Part shown: one piece after another, positions 47,238 through 56,086 of the stretch
Layout: each line of letters begins with the position of its first letter
Numbering within the stretch: the first letter of the stretch is position 1
Assembly (NCBI RefSeq): GCF_002246015.1
Contig: NZ_NOLJ01000004.1
Location: forward strand, 640,351 to 704,350
Direction: 5' to 3'
From: Nostoc sp. 'Peltigera membranacea cyanobiont' 210A
Lineage (GTDB): Bacteria; Cyanobacteriota; Cyanobacteriia; Cyanobacteriales; Nostocaceae
Length of the DNA: 64,000 nt
Notes under the pieces: model-generated
Told to the model about the DNA's origin: nothing
The model's input: the letters and a program-made list of their open reading frames with translations, nothing else
Database searches by the model: none
Made by a program: the position numbers and the translations under genes

Positions 47238-48761
47238 CTACGGATTCATCCGAATCAAGTCTGTTAAAATACTATCCAAGCTGCCGTTAACTTGAATCCG
47301 ATCAATCTTCTCTGCAATCCGCTCTAACACTTCCAGTTCCTTCAGACGCAACGCAACGGGGTTATCTTCCATCACTTTGGCTGTGTTTAGCATACTGCGG
47401 GTAGCAGCCGTTTCTTCTCTACGTCTAACTACGTTGGCTTGAGCGGTTTTTTCTGCCTCCACTACTTTGCTCAAGATAGCCTTAATCTCACCAGGTAAAA
47501 TAATATCTTTGACACCTACAGAATCAACTTCAATTCCATAGTCTGCGGCTTTCTGGCGAATGTATTCAGAGATGCTTCTATCAATTGCACCTTTATCTTC
47601 TAATAAAGCATCTAAGTTGCGTTCGCCAACTGCACCACGCAAAGCAAACTGTAATTCTTTGTATAAGAAGCCGGAAATATCTGATAACCCGTTTTTTGCT
47701 CTCAATGGGTCTTGGATGCGAAAGCCTGCGGTCAAATTTAACCGCAGAGGTACTTTATCTTTAGAGAGGATATCTTGACCGGATACTTCCATATTTTGTA
47801 GTCGCAGGTCGATGGTTTCAGTTTGAAAAGAGCGGCCAAATAACCACCAAGCGTGTACCCCTGGCGATCGCAGTCCTTGAAACTCTTGATTAATGTATAC
47901 TAGTCCCACGTGCTGGGCGGGAACTTGGCAAATATGCAAACAGTTACGACTGAGCAATTTCACTTCTGTTGAACCCTCAACCAACTCAGCCACTAAAGCA
48001 GGCTGTAACTGAGCATCAGCGCTGATGTCGAGAATTTCCACTGCAATACCCTGCCAAAATAATTTGCGGCTTGTAGGCGGCAAAATAGAAATCACTTTAC
48101 CTCGATATCGCACAATTGCAACTTGTGAACTCAGTAATTGCACGGTTTGACAGTAAGCAGCAATAAAGTCGGGATGTTTTTCAATGAGTACATCTTCCAA
48201 AGGAAAATCTGGGTTAGGGATAATCCGGCTGAGAGTTCGGACTGTAACATCTCTATCTACTGACCAAAAAGCATACTCTCCTGATTCTAGAGGTCGCACA
48301 AAATTATTTTGCAGATATAGCAAACCAATCTCAGACTCGGAGATTTGGAACTTCTTCAGTCCATTCAAGGTAACTGAACGCAATTGCTGCACAAAGTAAC
48401 TAGGTAATTCTAAGCTTTCTTCTAAGTTGAACAGATGAGATTCTACCTCAATAAAACCACGCCAAAAAGCTCGTAATTGATTTGGTGCAACGCTTACCCA
48501 ATTCTGACCACAACGGACTAAAGCAGCTTGGTTAAATGCAGTTCTGATAATCAATAAATGTTTTTGCAGTTCAGCTTCGTGATTTCGCAACAACAGTTCT
48601 AGGTTTTCAATCTGAGCTTGTGGCTGGTTGAGGTCATAAATTTTGACTTGCCAATGCCGACCAAAATATGTGTGTGTACCTGGCTGCAAAATTTTCTTAA
48701 AGTCGCTGCGGTGATATAAGATGCCGATTTCGTTAAGTTTGATATAAAATGTTTGCCACAT
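47238..48761 (-). CDS. Slipin/SPFH (band 7) family protein
   Basis: A 507-residue protein. The N-terminal half has repeats of a segment starting MWQTFYIKLNEIGILYHRSD and again VGLVYINQEFQGLRSPGVHA. The SPFH domain follows (QDILSKDKVPLRLNLTAGFR, GVKDIILPGEIKAILSKVVE) with the coiled EKTAQANVVRRREETAATRS tail. SPFH proteins scaffold membranes; this multi-repeat type lacks a clear transmembrane helix. The ATG at 48761 (MWQTF) fits relatives better than 48773. Confidence 0.85.
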   Translation of the reverse strand: MWQTFYIKLNEIGILYHRSDFKKILQPGTHTYFGRHWQVKIYDLNQPQAQIENLELLLRNHEAELQKHLLIIRTAFNQAALVRCGQNWVSVAPNQLRAFWRGFIEVESHLFNLEESLELPSYFVQQLRSVTLNGLKKFQISESEIGLLYLQNNFVRPLESGEYAFWSVDRDVTVRTLSRIIPNPDFPLEDVLIEKHPDFIAAYCQTVQLLSSQVAIVRYRGKVISILPPTSRKLFWQGIAVEILDISADAQLQPALVAELVEGSTEVKLLSRNCLHICQVPAQHVGLVYINQEFQGLRSPGVHAWWLFGRSFQTETIDLRLQNMEVSGQDILSKDKVPLRLNLTAGFRIQDPLRAKNGLSDISGFLYKELQFALRGAVGERNLDALLEDKGAIDRSISEYIRQKAADYGIEVDSVGVKDIILPGEIKAILSKVVEAEKTAQANVVRRREETAATRSMLNTAKVMEDNPVALRLKELEVLERIAEKIDRIQVNGSLDSILTDLIRMNP

Positions 48762-48773
48762 AGTAATTTGCAT

Positions 48774-49509
48774 AAAGAATTTGCACGATATTTAAGATAA
48801 GCTTTGCAATGCCTGGGTTGGGTAGCGATCACAACCAGCTAAGAAGATTTGATAAAGACATTTATAACCCAATACAGTTCAGTTAAGCATTTCTTTATTC
48901 TCTCAGTGCCCTCTGCGTCTCTGTGGTTCGTAAAAAAAATTGACTTTGACAAAGAGTTTTAGCCTTAACCCAAGCGTATTGATTTATAACCTTGCTTGAA
49001 CTCAAATATCAACTGCGATTCAAATCGCTGTCACACAACTTAAGTATTGAAGTTTACAACCTTGTCAAAAAGGCTAAAGGATTGGTTTTAATTATTTGTA
49101 CTACTATATACTACAAAAGTTTTTTTTACTCTGCCAGTGCAAGTGTTTACAGTTCAGGTGTGGACAAAAGCTTCTCCAAAGCTGGATTAAGATTGCTGTT
49201 AATTTTCCCCGACTACTCAATGACAATCTAGAAAAAGAACCGCGCTCAAATATGCCGTTCGTTTGCCAATCTAGAATCCCGAAGGAAAACTAGATGTAGG
49301 AAAGGAAGGAACATACTCAAGTTAGGGAGAAATGCAGTTGCGCTTACTCCTTAACTGTGGCTACCGAACATTACCCTTATGAGTGATGACCGACAGCACA
49401 ACACTTGCACCGCAGAGTTGAGAAAATGAGGGGTCTCGAATCTGTTAAGATCCGTACCATATTGGCTACCTTGGAAGGGTATTGTCTTTTAACCCGGACA
49501 GGGTTTTGG
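48774..49509. other. Intergenic region with a MITE-like element and tRNA-like DNA
   Basis: Contains the MITE-like copy at 48870-48981. From about 49420 to 49509 the minus strand shows a faint tRNA-like stretch (GGTAGCCAATATGGTACGG, ATTCGAGACCCC) next to the two tRNA genes; it is too degenerate to call. No protein gene is supported. Confidence 0.5.
48870..48981. mobile_element. MITE-like element, family CAATACAGTTCAG, copy 2
   Basis: 112 bp with ends CAATACAGTTCAGTTAAG and CTTAACCCAAGCGTATTG. Interior (TTCTCTCAGTGCCCTCTGCG, CTGTGGTTCG, TTGACTTTGACAAAGAG) is about 90 percent identical to the copy at 51575-51686. Confidence 0.75.
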
Positions 49510-49581
49510 GTGAAAGTATAGGAATCGAACCTACAACACATCGATTATGAGTCGATTGCTCTACCAGTGAGCTAACTTCCT
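49510..49581 (-). tRNA. tRNA-Met (CAU), possibly degenerate at the acceptor end
   Basis: Cloverleaf on the minus strand: acceptor AGGAAGT with ACTTTCA (one mismatch at the end), D stem GCTC/GAGC, anticodon stem ATCGA/TCGAT with loop CTCATAA (anticodon CAU), variable loop GTGTT, T stem GTAGG/CCTAT with loop TTCGATT. The D loop is short. CCA is not encoded. One base separates it from the next tRNA. Confidence 0.7.
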
Positions 49582-49582
49582 C

Positions 49583-49658
49583 TGGGGTTTGATACAGGAC
49601 TCGAACCTGTGACTAATCGATTACGAGTCGATCGCTCTACCAACTGAGCTAATCAAGC
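49583..49658 (-). tRNA. tRNA-Thr (CGU)
   Basis: Cloverleaf on the minus strand: acceptor GCTTGAT with ATCAAAC (one mismatch), D stem GCTC/GAGC with loop AGTTGGTA, anticodon stem ATCGA/TCGAT with loop CTCGTAA (anticodon CGU), variable loop TAGTC, T stem ACAGG/CCTGT with loop TTCGAGT, and an encoded CCA. It looks functional. The one-base gap to the neighbouring tRNA is typical of tRNA arrays. Confidence 0.88.
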
Positions 49659-49994
49659 AATATAGTTTAAAGTACTCGGCGGCATACGCTTATACAAAAG
49701 TTTGGCGCACCAGTTAGGCATATAGAACCTAAACCATAGCTTTGTAACTTTGTTACTATCCCGCTCCAAATTTAGCATATAGAAATTGTGAGGTGCTACA
49801 ACTACGCCCATCGTAAATATCGCCTCAATTGACTCTTGTACCCGGATTTCTCACGCATAGTGTAGGCTTCAGGGGAAGAGGAGTGTGGGGAATGTGGGGG
49901 GTAAGACTTCTTCCCCATCCTCCCACACCTCCCACACCTCCCACACCTCCCACACCCCTTGGATTTCTCACAAGTGAGAAATCCAGGTTGTAGC
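49659..49994. other. Intergenic region with tandem repeats
   Basis: A further tRNA-like stretch (minus strand, about 49700-49770) is too degenerate to call. At 49919-49960 there are about four tandem CCTCCCACAC units. GGATTTCTCACAAGTGAGAAATCC at 49961-49984 is a palindrome, also partly present near 60115-60130. Confidence 0.55.
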
Positions 49995-50573
49995 TCAGTC
50001 TGGGAAAGCTAGACCAGTCATGGGGTCACGAATATACAACCCTAGCGTCAGGCTACGCATCGCTTCATCCCAAACGGGTATTAATTGTTCTGCTTGATCT
50101 GCCCAATAATCGAATGTAATTAAGCATTGAACATTCGACCCCAAACCAATGCAAGTCCGCGAAAAAGCTTCCCGTGGTTCTTCTTGAGTGTCAATGAACT
50201 TCATCTCTGTCCAGACAATTCTGGCGGTTTGACGCTTGACGGTAATAATTTCTCCCTTAGAAATGATGTTGCGGCTGTCGTCTTCCAGAACTTTCTTCAA
50301 CGTGGATTTTAGCGGAAACTTGCTCCAGTCATTGGGTGGCAGACGATTGAAAGATACTTCTAGGCAGCAATCATCGTTGGGCGGTTTTTTATCCATGAAC
50401 TTAAAGGATTTCTCTTGTGGCTCAAAAACCCAATCCTGCGGAACATTGAAACGAACAGCGCCTCGATCTGCTACAAAGATTTTGTAGCCTGATGGAGATT
50501 CCCAGCGATGATCAGGTTTTAGTTCAAGCGTTTCTTTAATCCACTGGAGATTGCTTTTCTTACGCTTTGCCAT
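49995..50573 (-). CDS. Hypothetical protein, conserved-looking, PsbP/Mog1-like by appearance
   Basis: A 192-residue soluble protein. It begins MAKRKKSNLQWIKETLELKP, followed by beta-rich GYKIFVADRGAVRFNVPQDW, CCLEVSFNRLPPNDWSKFPL and LITFDYWADQAEQLIPVWDE. The alternation (FNVPxDW, then strands, then WDE..SL) resembles PsbP/Mog1-type or stress-related beta folds, but I cannot assign the family. The frame extends upstream to 50657 only through repeat DNA; the ATG at 50573 is chosen. Confidence 0.7.
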   Translation of the reverse strand: MAKRKKSNLQWIKETLELKPDHRWESPSGYKIFVADRGAVRFNVPQDWVFEPQEKSFKFMDKKPPNDDCCLEVSFNRLPPNDWSKFPLKSTLKKVLEDDSRNIISKGEIITVKRQTARIVWTEMKFIDTQEEPREAFSRTCIGLGSNVQCLITFDYWADQAEQLIPVWDEAMRSLTLGLYIRDPMTGLAFPD

Positions 50574-50869
50574 AGTGTTTTTGTTATCTCTGCTAAAGAG
50601 GGCGTCACCAAACAGCCCGCACTTCTCTACGAGAGGCTGCGCGTAGCTTGCTTCCACGTTCGCGTAGTGTGCCGTAGCAAGTGGTACGACAAGCTACTTC
50701 TCTGCGAGAGGCTGCGCCAACGGCTGCGCTCAGTACAAGTCAGTGACCGTCGTAGACATCGCCCTTTTTATTAATGTTATCAAATTGCTAGGATTTTGAA
50801 TAACTCTTATATTAAAATAAAATTTTTTTCGGGATTTTATATCAAGGAATCCAAGGTAACTGTAACGTT
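50574..50869. repeat. Dispersed repeat cluster
   Basis: Two copies of ACTTCTCTACGAGAGGCTGCG / ACTTCTCTGCGAGAGGCTGCG about 70 bp apart (50622 and 50696), with CGCGTAGCTTGCTTCC between and a half copy of the GTCTACGAC element (minus strand, 50748-50763). These are hairpin-forming Nostoc-type repeats. The last 100 bp carry the traX leader. Confidence 0.65.
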
Positions 50870-51523
50870 GTGATTAAAGTTTCAGCTTTTAACATTAAAA
50901 TCTTAGCAGCAGTATTCATGGTTATGGATCATGTGTGCTATTTGCTAATGCCAGAGTTGGTAATCTTGCACTTGTTGGGGCGATTGAGCTTTCCCCTCTT
51001 TGCATGGCTTCTGGCTGAAGGCGAAAAACATACCCATAATGTACACCGTTATGGGGGGAGACTATTAATTACAGCAATAATATCTCAGCCAATCTATAGT
51101 ATTGTTTTCCAGAGCTTATCACTTAATATTCTATTCACGCTTATTTTGGGACTTGTGATGTTGCGCTTAGTAAAGCGTTACCCACAATTATGGCAGCAAT
51201 TAATAATTATCGGCTTGTGTGCAGTAGTTGCCGAGAGTTTGGGCGCTGAATATGGAACTTATGGGATTGGAGTAATTTTCTTGATGTCCCTAATAGACAA
51301 ACTCAAACCCAGAATATGGTTGCTCTACTGGTGCATCTTTCACTTTTTTATTTTAGTAATCCTATCTATGCTTAATATCTTTCAAGGTTGGGCAATTTTT
51401 GCAGGACTCATTGTTTTTCAATTCAATGGTAAACAAGGTTCACGAGCTAAATGGTTTTATTTGTTCTACCCGGCTCATTTGATAATTTTAGGTATAATCA
51501 ATTATTTAATCCAGTCCAGGTAA
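50870..51523 (+). CDS. TraX family membrane protein
   Basis: A 217-residue polytopic membrane protein of the TraX family: MVMDHVCYLLMPELVILHLL, GRLSFPLFAWLLAEGEKHTH, RYGGRLLITAIISQPIYSIV. About seven transmembrane helices. TraX was named as the F-pilin N-acetylase, and chromosomal members are related to the acyltransferase-3 superfamily. The start is GTG, with CAAGGAATCCAAGG upstream. A 33-bp tandem duplication begins in its last codons. Confidence 0.85.
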   Translation: MIKVSAFNIKILAAVFMVMDHVCYLLMPELVILHLLGRLSFPLFAWLLAEGEKHTHNVHRYGGRLLITAIISQPIYSIVFQSLSLNILFTLILGLVMLRLVKRYPQLWQQLIIIGLCAVVAESLGAEYGTYGIGVIFLMSLIDKLKPRIWLLYWCIFHFFILVILSMLNIFQGWAIFAGLIVFQFNGKQGSRAKWFYLFYPAHLIILGIINYLIQSR

Positions 51524-51571
51524 GATTGACTGACTATATTAATCCAGTCCAGGTAAGATTGACTGACTATA
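51506..51571. repeat. 33-bp tandem duplication at the traX stop
   Basis: Two adjacent perfect copies of a 33-bp unit beginning TTAATCCAGTCCAGGTAAGA and ending CTATA. The first copy includes the traX stop codon, so the second copy is outside the gene. A recent slippage or exchange event. Confidence 0.85.
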
Positions 51572-51574
51572 TTG

Positions 51575-51686
51575 CAATACAGTTCAGTTAAGCATTTCTT
51601 TCTTCTCTCAGTGTCCTCTGCGCCTCTGTGGTTCGTTAAAAAAATTGACTTTGACAAAGAGTTTTAGCCTTAACTGAACCGTATTG
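51575..51686. mobile_element. MITE-like element, family CAATACAGTTCAG, copy 3
   Basis: 112 bp, ends CAATACAGTTCAGTTAAG and CTTAACTGAACCGTATTG (near-perfect inverted repeat of 18 bp). It is the best-preserved member and defines the ends. It sits 4 bp after the tandem duplication. Confidence 0.8.
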
Positions 51687-52375
51687 GACTATATTGCCCT
51701 ACGGATAACCTCAAAACAATTGGCTTCACGAATTGAGGCAAAGCATCCCCTAACTAAACGGCGATCGCAAATAAAATAAATTTTTCTTTAACCTAGTATC
51801 CGACCCTTTAAAATCAATAAGGGCTGGCGGTGAGGCGCATAAGAATTTTGCTAACATCCATGTCATCAGGTTGTTCGATTGCATCTGCGATCGCTCAAGC
51901 AATAGCCTCTGGTGGAATATAAATCTGGCAGAAATCCTGCATCCCACAATGTGCCTCACTATCTGAAATACTATCGGCCAGTTTTAAACAAAGTTGAGCA
52001 ATTGAGCAATTGTATTTTTATTGCTCAAAAAGTCTAAGATGCAGATACATTTATATATATAGATAGATAATATATAGCAACATATCTTTCTTTAGGAAGA
52101 TATGTTATTCAAAACAAAACTTTTATTAAACTATAAATTTGAAAAAAATAGTGGATATACATTTCCTTCAATGATAGTCATCAGATAAATCTTCTAAACC
52201 TTAGTCTTTTGTTAACGTTTACCAGTTATGATGCCATAGTGAATGATAATGATTCGGATTTGGATATCTAGAGATAATTGTGTCATCCAGGAAAAATGCT
52301 CTAGATTTATTCCCTAAGCTGCAAGATTGTAGCCGAAAGCAACTACTAAATAGCTAAATCTTTAAGGTAATAAGC
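51687..52375. other. Upstream region of ocp with a gene relic
   Basis: On the minus strand 51820-51960 reads SEAHCGMQDFCQIYIPPEAI, A, stop, AIADAIEQPDDMDVSKILMR, LTASPY: it looks like a small gene with one stop, not recognised. 52000-52375 is very AT-rich and should contain the ocp promoter. Confidence 0.4.
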
Positions 52376-53335
52376 ATGAGTTATACTATCGATTCCGCAC
52401 GCAATATTTTCTCTAGCACTCAAGTGGCAGATGCTGTTCCAGCTACTACAGCAATGTTTGCTAAACTCAACATTGAGGAGCAACTGGCATTTCTCTGGTA
52501 TGCCTACGCTGAAGTAGGTCGTACAATTACTCCAGCTGCTCCCGGAAAAGCAAATCTCCAATTAATGGAAGGTATATTCAACGATATTAAGCGGATGTCT
52601 CATGAAGAACAAACGCAATTAATGAGAGATTTAGCGAGTAATGCTGATACTCCTATTAGCCGTTCCTATGCATACTTTGGTGTCAACGCCAAGCTGGGAT
52701 TCTGGTGGCAGTTAGGAGAGTGGATGAAAGAGGGTATCGTTGCTCCTATGCCAGTTGGCTATCAAATGTCAACTCAAGTTAAAGCAGTGCTAGAAGCTGT
52801 TCAGAGAATCGATCAGAGTCAGCAAATTACTGTACTACGCAATACTGTAGTAAATATGGGCTTCGATCCGTCTGTGACTGATAACAAACAGGCAGAAGTC
52901 ATAAACTTTAAGTTTCCACGTGCATCTCTAAGTCCCCAATTTACTATTGAGGGAGTTACAGAACCGACAGTGCTGAAATACATTGAAGCGATGAATGCAG
53001 ATAACTTTGAAGCTGCTGTTGCTTTATTTGCTAACAATGGTGCGCTGCAACCACCATTCCAAAAACCAATTGTTGGTCGAGAAGCAATCACTTCCTATCT
53101 ACGAGATGAGGGACAAGGGTTAGTGATGAAGCCAACCAAAGGCGTTTCGGAAACCATAGAAGATGGTTATACACAGCATAAAATTACTGGTACGGTCGAA
53201 ACTCCTTGGTTTGGGGGTAATGTTGGGATGAACATTGCTTGGCGATTTTTACTCGATCCTCAAGGTCAAATTTACTTCGTGGCTATTGATTTACTTGCTT
53301 CTCCCAAAGAACTGCTTAACCTAACTCGTAAGTAA
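52376..53335 (+). CDS. ocp: Orange carotenoid protein
   Basis: A 319-residue full-length OCP, the blue-light-activated quencher of phycobilisome energy. The N-terminal all-helical carotenoid domain (about residues 18-165) has FLWYAYAEVGRTITPAAPG, ADTPISRSYAYFGVNAKLGF and the Arg of QITVLRN (equivalent of Arg155). The linker leads to an NTF2-like C-terminal domain (about 190-317) with VLKYIEAMNADNFEAAVALF and MNIAWRF (Trp about 289, equivalent of Trp288 that contacts the keto oxygen). All expected carotenoid contacts appear present. No frp follows. Its location inside the putative nifD element is unusual. Confidence 0.96.
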   Translation: MSYTIDSARNIFSSTQVADAVPATTAMFAKLNIEEQLAFLWYAYAEVGRTITPAAPGKANLQLMEGIFNDIKRMSHEEQTQLMRDLASNADTPISRSYAYFGVNAKLGFWWQLGEWMKEGIVAPMPVGYQMSTQVKAVLEAVQRIDQSQQITVLRNTVVNMGFDPSVTDNKQAEVINFKFPRASLSPQFTIEGVTEPTVLKYIEAMNADNFEAAVALFANNGALQPPFQKPIVGREAITSYLRDEGQGLVMKPTKGVSETIEDGYTQHKITGTVETPWFGGNVGMNIAWRFLLDPQGQIYFVAIDLLASPKELLNLTRK

Positions 53336-53587
53336 TATTTCTTTGCTTTTTTAAAACATCCTCTAAACGGGATCATCATCATCAAATAAAATCCCAATTA
53401 AAGCTCGGTTATAGGTGAACCGAGCTTTAGTTAATTGTAGGTAAGCTAGTGTTATAAATCAACATCAGCTACATTTTCCAGATCCAAAAAAGCGTTATGT
53501 TCTGCTTGCGATCGCACTACCATCACAACGATCAAGACTAGTCATTGCAGCGCAAAAATATAGATAAAGTCAAATTTAGTAAGCAAA
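53336..53587. other. Intergenic region after ocp
   Basis: AAGCTCGGTTATAGGTGAACCGAGCTTTAGTTAATT at about 53401-53436 contains an inverted pair AAAGCTCGGTT/AACCGAGCTTT, a likely transcription terminator for ocp. No gene is seen. Confidence 0.65.
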
Positions 53588-53800
53588 ATGGCATTTGACT
53601 TACTCAAAATAAGCTTTTACTTAATCATTTTGGTGTTTTCCGCAAGTCAAATGAGCTTTTACTTACTCAAAAGCAGCTTTTACTTACTCATTTTGGTGTT
53701 TTCCGCAAGCAAAAGCAGCTTTTACTTTCTCATTTTGGTGTTTTCCGCAAGCAAAAGCAGCTTTTACTTACTCAAAAGCAGCTTTTGCTTTCTCAATTCA
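53588..53800. repeat. Tandem repeat of about 40-bp units
   Basis: Units of the type AGCTTTTACTTACTCATTTT GGTGTTTTCCGCAAGCAAAAGC recur about three to four times, mixed with short AGCTTTTACTTACTCAAA units. AAAAGCAGCTTTT motifs at the junctions are self-complementary. A 104-codon frame runs through it, but its hydrophobic repeating product is most likely a by-product of the repeat. Confidence 0.8.
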
Positions 53801-53938
53801 GTATTTTGCGCATTTCTGACAAATATCGCACTTGTAGCAAAAACTATTACAGATTTGCCAGAATTCCCTCAGGCTAATATATACGTAAGCCTTTTAAGGT
53901 AAAGAATATTAACCGTACTCTATTAGAAGGTGTAGATC

Positions 53939-54364
53939 ATGGCTCGGAGAAAAAGAACTTCCCTAGTTTTAGAAAAAGCAGTGCGCCGTGCAGCTAGCAT
54001 CAACTCAATAGATCCGAGTTTAGATTTAGGCAATGGACTTACCTTACCTGCCTTTTCAAACCTGATCGAAACGATGCGAACTAGAGAAAATGCATATAAT
54101 AGTGCCCTTTCCAGCTTGGATAAATTGTATCGTGAAATGCTAGAAACAGAAGGCGAGTTGGGAGATATGACCGAACACATGCTAATGGCGGTAGGGACCC
54201 GATATGGCAAAAGCAGTGTGGAGTACGGTATGGCGGGAGGAGTTCCTAAAAATCAGCGTCGGAAGGGACTGCGAGGCGAGTCGTTAACTGTCAGTGATGA
54301 GCAACCGTCATTCGTTGGCAGTGTGGAGAGCAAGAATGGAAAGAAACCAGCAGCGATAACTTAA
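53939..54364 (+). CDS. Hypothetical protein
   Basis: A 141-residue soluble protein with a basic N-terminus (MARRKRTSLVLEKAVRRAAS), a helical middle (LIETMRTRENAYNSALSSLD, KLYREMLETEGELGDMTEHM) and a low-complexity C-terminal tail. It has a leader with GAAGGTGTAG before the ATG. I do not recognise a family; the GTRYGKSSVEYGMAGG segment looks conserved. Confidence 0.65.
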   Translation: MARRKRTSLVLEKAVRRAASINSIDPSLDLGNGLTLPAFSNLIETMRTRENAYNSALSSLDKLYREMLETEGELGDMTEHMLMAVGTRYGKSSVEYGMAGGVPKNQRRKGLRGESLTVSDEQPSFVGSVESKNGKKPAAIT

Positions 54365-54752
54365 AATCTGCTATTATCCTCAAAAATTTTTCAAGCAAAA
54401 ATGATTGCGTAGATGTAAAGTGGCTTGTCGTAGACATTGCTCTCCAAAAACAGAGACGTAGCACTGCTACGTCTCTATTGCAATTGAATTTGCATCAGGT
54501 ACACTCTTATATCATGTCCGCTTGATTGCTTATTAAACCCGAAGAACCCCACCCCGCCAAAGCTACGCTTTGTCTCCCCTCCCCGCAGGCGGGGAGGGGT
54601 TGGGGGTGGGGTGTAATGACTGTGGTTAGCATAACTAATTATGCGGACATGATATTATAGAGCAATACGCTTGGGTTAAAAGTTATTGGTGTAAATAATT
54701 GGTATTTCAAGACGCGATGAATCGCGTCTCTACATTAGGGTTTTGGGCTGAT
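54365..54752. other. Intergenic region holding MITE copy 2
   Basis: Besides the MITE at 54509-54655, it carries a half copy of the GTCGTAGACAT element (54427-54440) and a palindromic GACGCGATGAATCGCGTC (54713-54730) like those at 689-708 and 43701-43719. No gene. Confidence 0.6.
54509..54655. mobile_element. MITE with IS630-type ends, copy 2
   Basis: 147 bp, ends ATATCATGTCCG and CGGACATGATAT, interior as in 42711-42828 but with about 29 extra bases (AAAGCTACGCTTTGTCTCCC) in the GC-rich palindrome. It confirms that the element moved as a unit. Confidence 0.85.
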
Positions 54753-55649
54753 CTAAACTTTATTGTCTAGAGTCTTTATCCGTTCTACGCCACCCCATAT
54801 TTCAAAAAACCGTTTAGTTTCAGCTTCTATTTCTGAAATTGTTCTTGCCTTTCCATTCCCAGAACCTGGAAAAACAATATAAACGATATCCTTGGCAATT
54901 CCTCGCCTGACTCTTGATTGTACTAATGGATCGTTTCCAACAGCCTGAGACAAAGCTATTGAACCCTCTCCAATCTGGTTTTTAGGCCCAACATCAGCAT
55001 AAATTGCAAAAGCGAGTTTTTCATTGTTAGTGTTGTAAACAACTGCAAAATCTCCTAATTTAACGCCTGTAGCCTTTCTAAAATCACCATTTCCCGGAAG
55101 CACAATATACGGAATCTTTGTTGAATCAACATAGCGACGTGGATCTTGTTTAACAAATCCAGAGTCGAATAATGCAGTTGTAGAAATATAGTATCCAGGA
55201 TATGGATCGGTACTACTTTGAATAAATGGATTGCCGTTTTTATCTACAGCTAGTGCCCACCAATTATCTGAATACCCAGCATTTGCCAAAAAATCAATCC
55301 CTCTATCTGCGGGGTGATAAGCATTAGGCGCACCATCAGCATTAATGCTCATCCCTGCTTCATAGAAAAATGCAGATTCTCCATTTGCCTGGAGAATAGG
55401 AATTTCACCAATTTTAAGCACAGTCTTGATCGAAAATTTTGTGACTGGACTCAGGAATTTTTGAGCGACAAAACCTTCTAAAGTTTTTCCTTCAATAATA
55501 GTTGCCACCTTCCACCACTTGTCATTCTCGGAATTTTTTATTTTAGATACAATATATCCTTTTGGAAGAGATGCTAATTGATTAGCTTCATCAACCATCG
55601 GTGCTGAACGTATATTCAAACTATCTGATGTTACTTGAAATTGCTGCAT
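54753..55649 (-). CDS. SH3-like domain plus GH75 chitosanase-like protein
   Basis: A 298-residue protein. Residues about 1-68 form an SH3-like domain (MQQFQVTSDSLNIRSAPMVD, KWWKVATIIEG, EGFVAQKFLSP). Residues about 90-270 resemble glycoside hydrolase family 75: PAYHPADRGIDFLANAGYSD-like start, YVDSTKIPYIVLPGNGDFRK, FAIYADVGPKNQIGEGSIAL with the probable catalytic acids. GH75 is best known as fungal chitosanase. No signal peptide. Activity is inferred. Confidence 0.78.
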   Translation of the reverse strand: MQQFQVTSDSLNIRSAPMVDEANQLASLPKGYIVSKIKNSENDKWWKVATIIEGKTLEGFVAQKFLSPVTKFSIKTVLKIGEIPILQANGESAFFYEAGMSINADGAPNAYHPADRGIDFLANAGYSDNWWALAVDKNGNPFIQSSTDPYPGYYISTTALFDSGFVKQDPRRYVDSTKIPYIVLPGNGDFRKATGVKLGDFAVVYNTNNEKLAFAIYADVGPKNQIGEGSIALSQAVGNDPLVQSRVRRGIAKDIVYIVFPGSGNGKARTISEIEAETKRFFEIWGGVERIKTLDNKV

Positions 55650-56086
55650 AAACTACTCCAAATTTGAAAATTGAACTCATGAAACTACATTAAAAAACCA
55701 AATTTTGTGCTGATGCTATTGCTAATATCTAGAACATCTCAAACTCTGATTTTTTGTGTCGCGTCAGCTGCGACAACAAGGAGTCAGTTGGGCGGACAAT
55801 ACCTGATTTTCCTTGCTCTTAAAGGCGAATATAGGAGAAGGAACCCCCGCAACGCACCCTAAATCTAAATGTCACTTACTAAATCACTGGATTTCGATCC
55901 TTGACTTCTTACCGACACCCGGAGAGTAGAAGTTGAGGATCTGGGCAGCAATTTTTGCTTAAGAAAGTACCATTCCACCCTAAAGCCGCCTTTGACTTGA
56001 CAAAAAAATTTAAACAAAGGTGAGTATGCGAACATCTTGGGAACTATAAAAGCAAATCAAATCAGCACAACTTTCAGCTTCCAGCA
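55650..56086. other. Upstream region of the sensor kinase gene
   Basis: Between two divergent genes, so it should hold both promoters. GTCGCGTCAGCTGCGAC (55756-55772) is a palindrome. No gene. Confidence 0.45.

Noticed and set aside
49430..49500. Possible third tRNA beside tRNA-Met
   Set aside because: D and T arm-like pieces are present but no complete cloverleaf or clear anticodon stem can be drawn.
49700..49770. Possible fourth tRNA beyond tRNA-Thr
   Set aside because: A T-arm-like TTAGG...CCTAA with an oversized loop is visible, but no standard D or anticodon arm.
53588..53902. 104-residue hydrophobic ORF
   Set aside because: It is a direct translation of a tandem DNA repeat and has no ribosome-binding site or family features.
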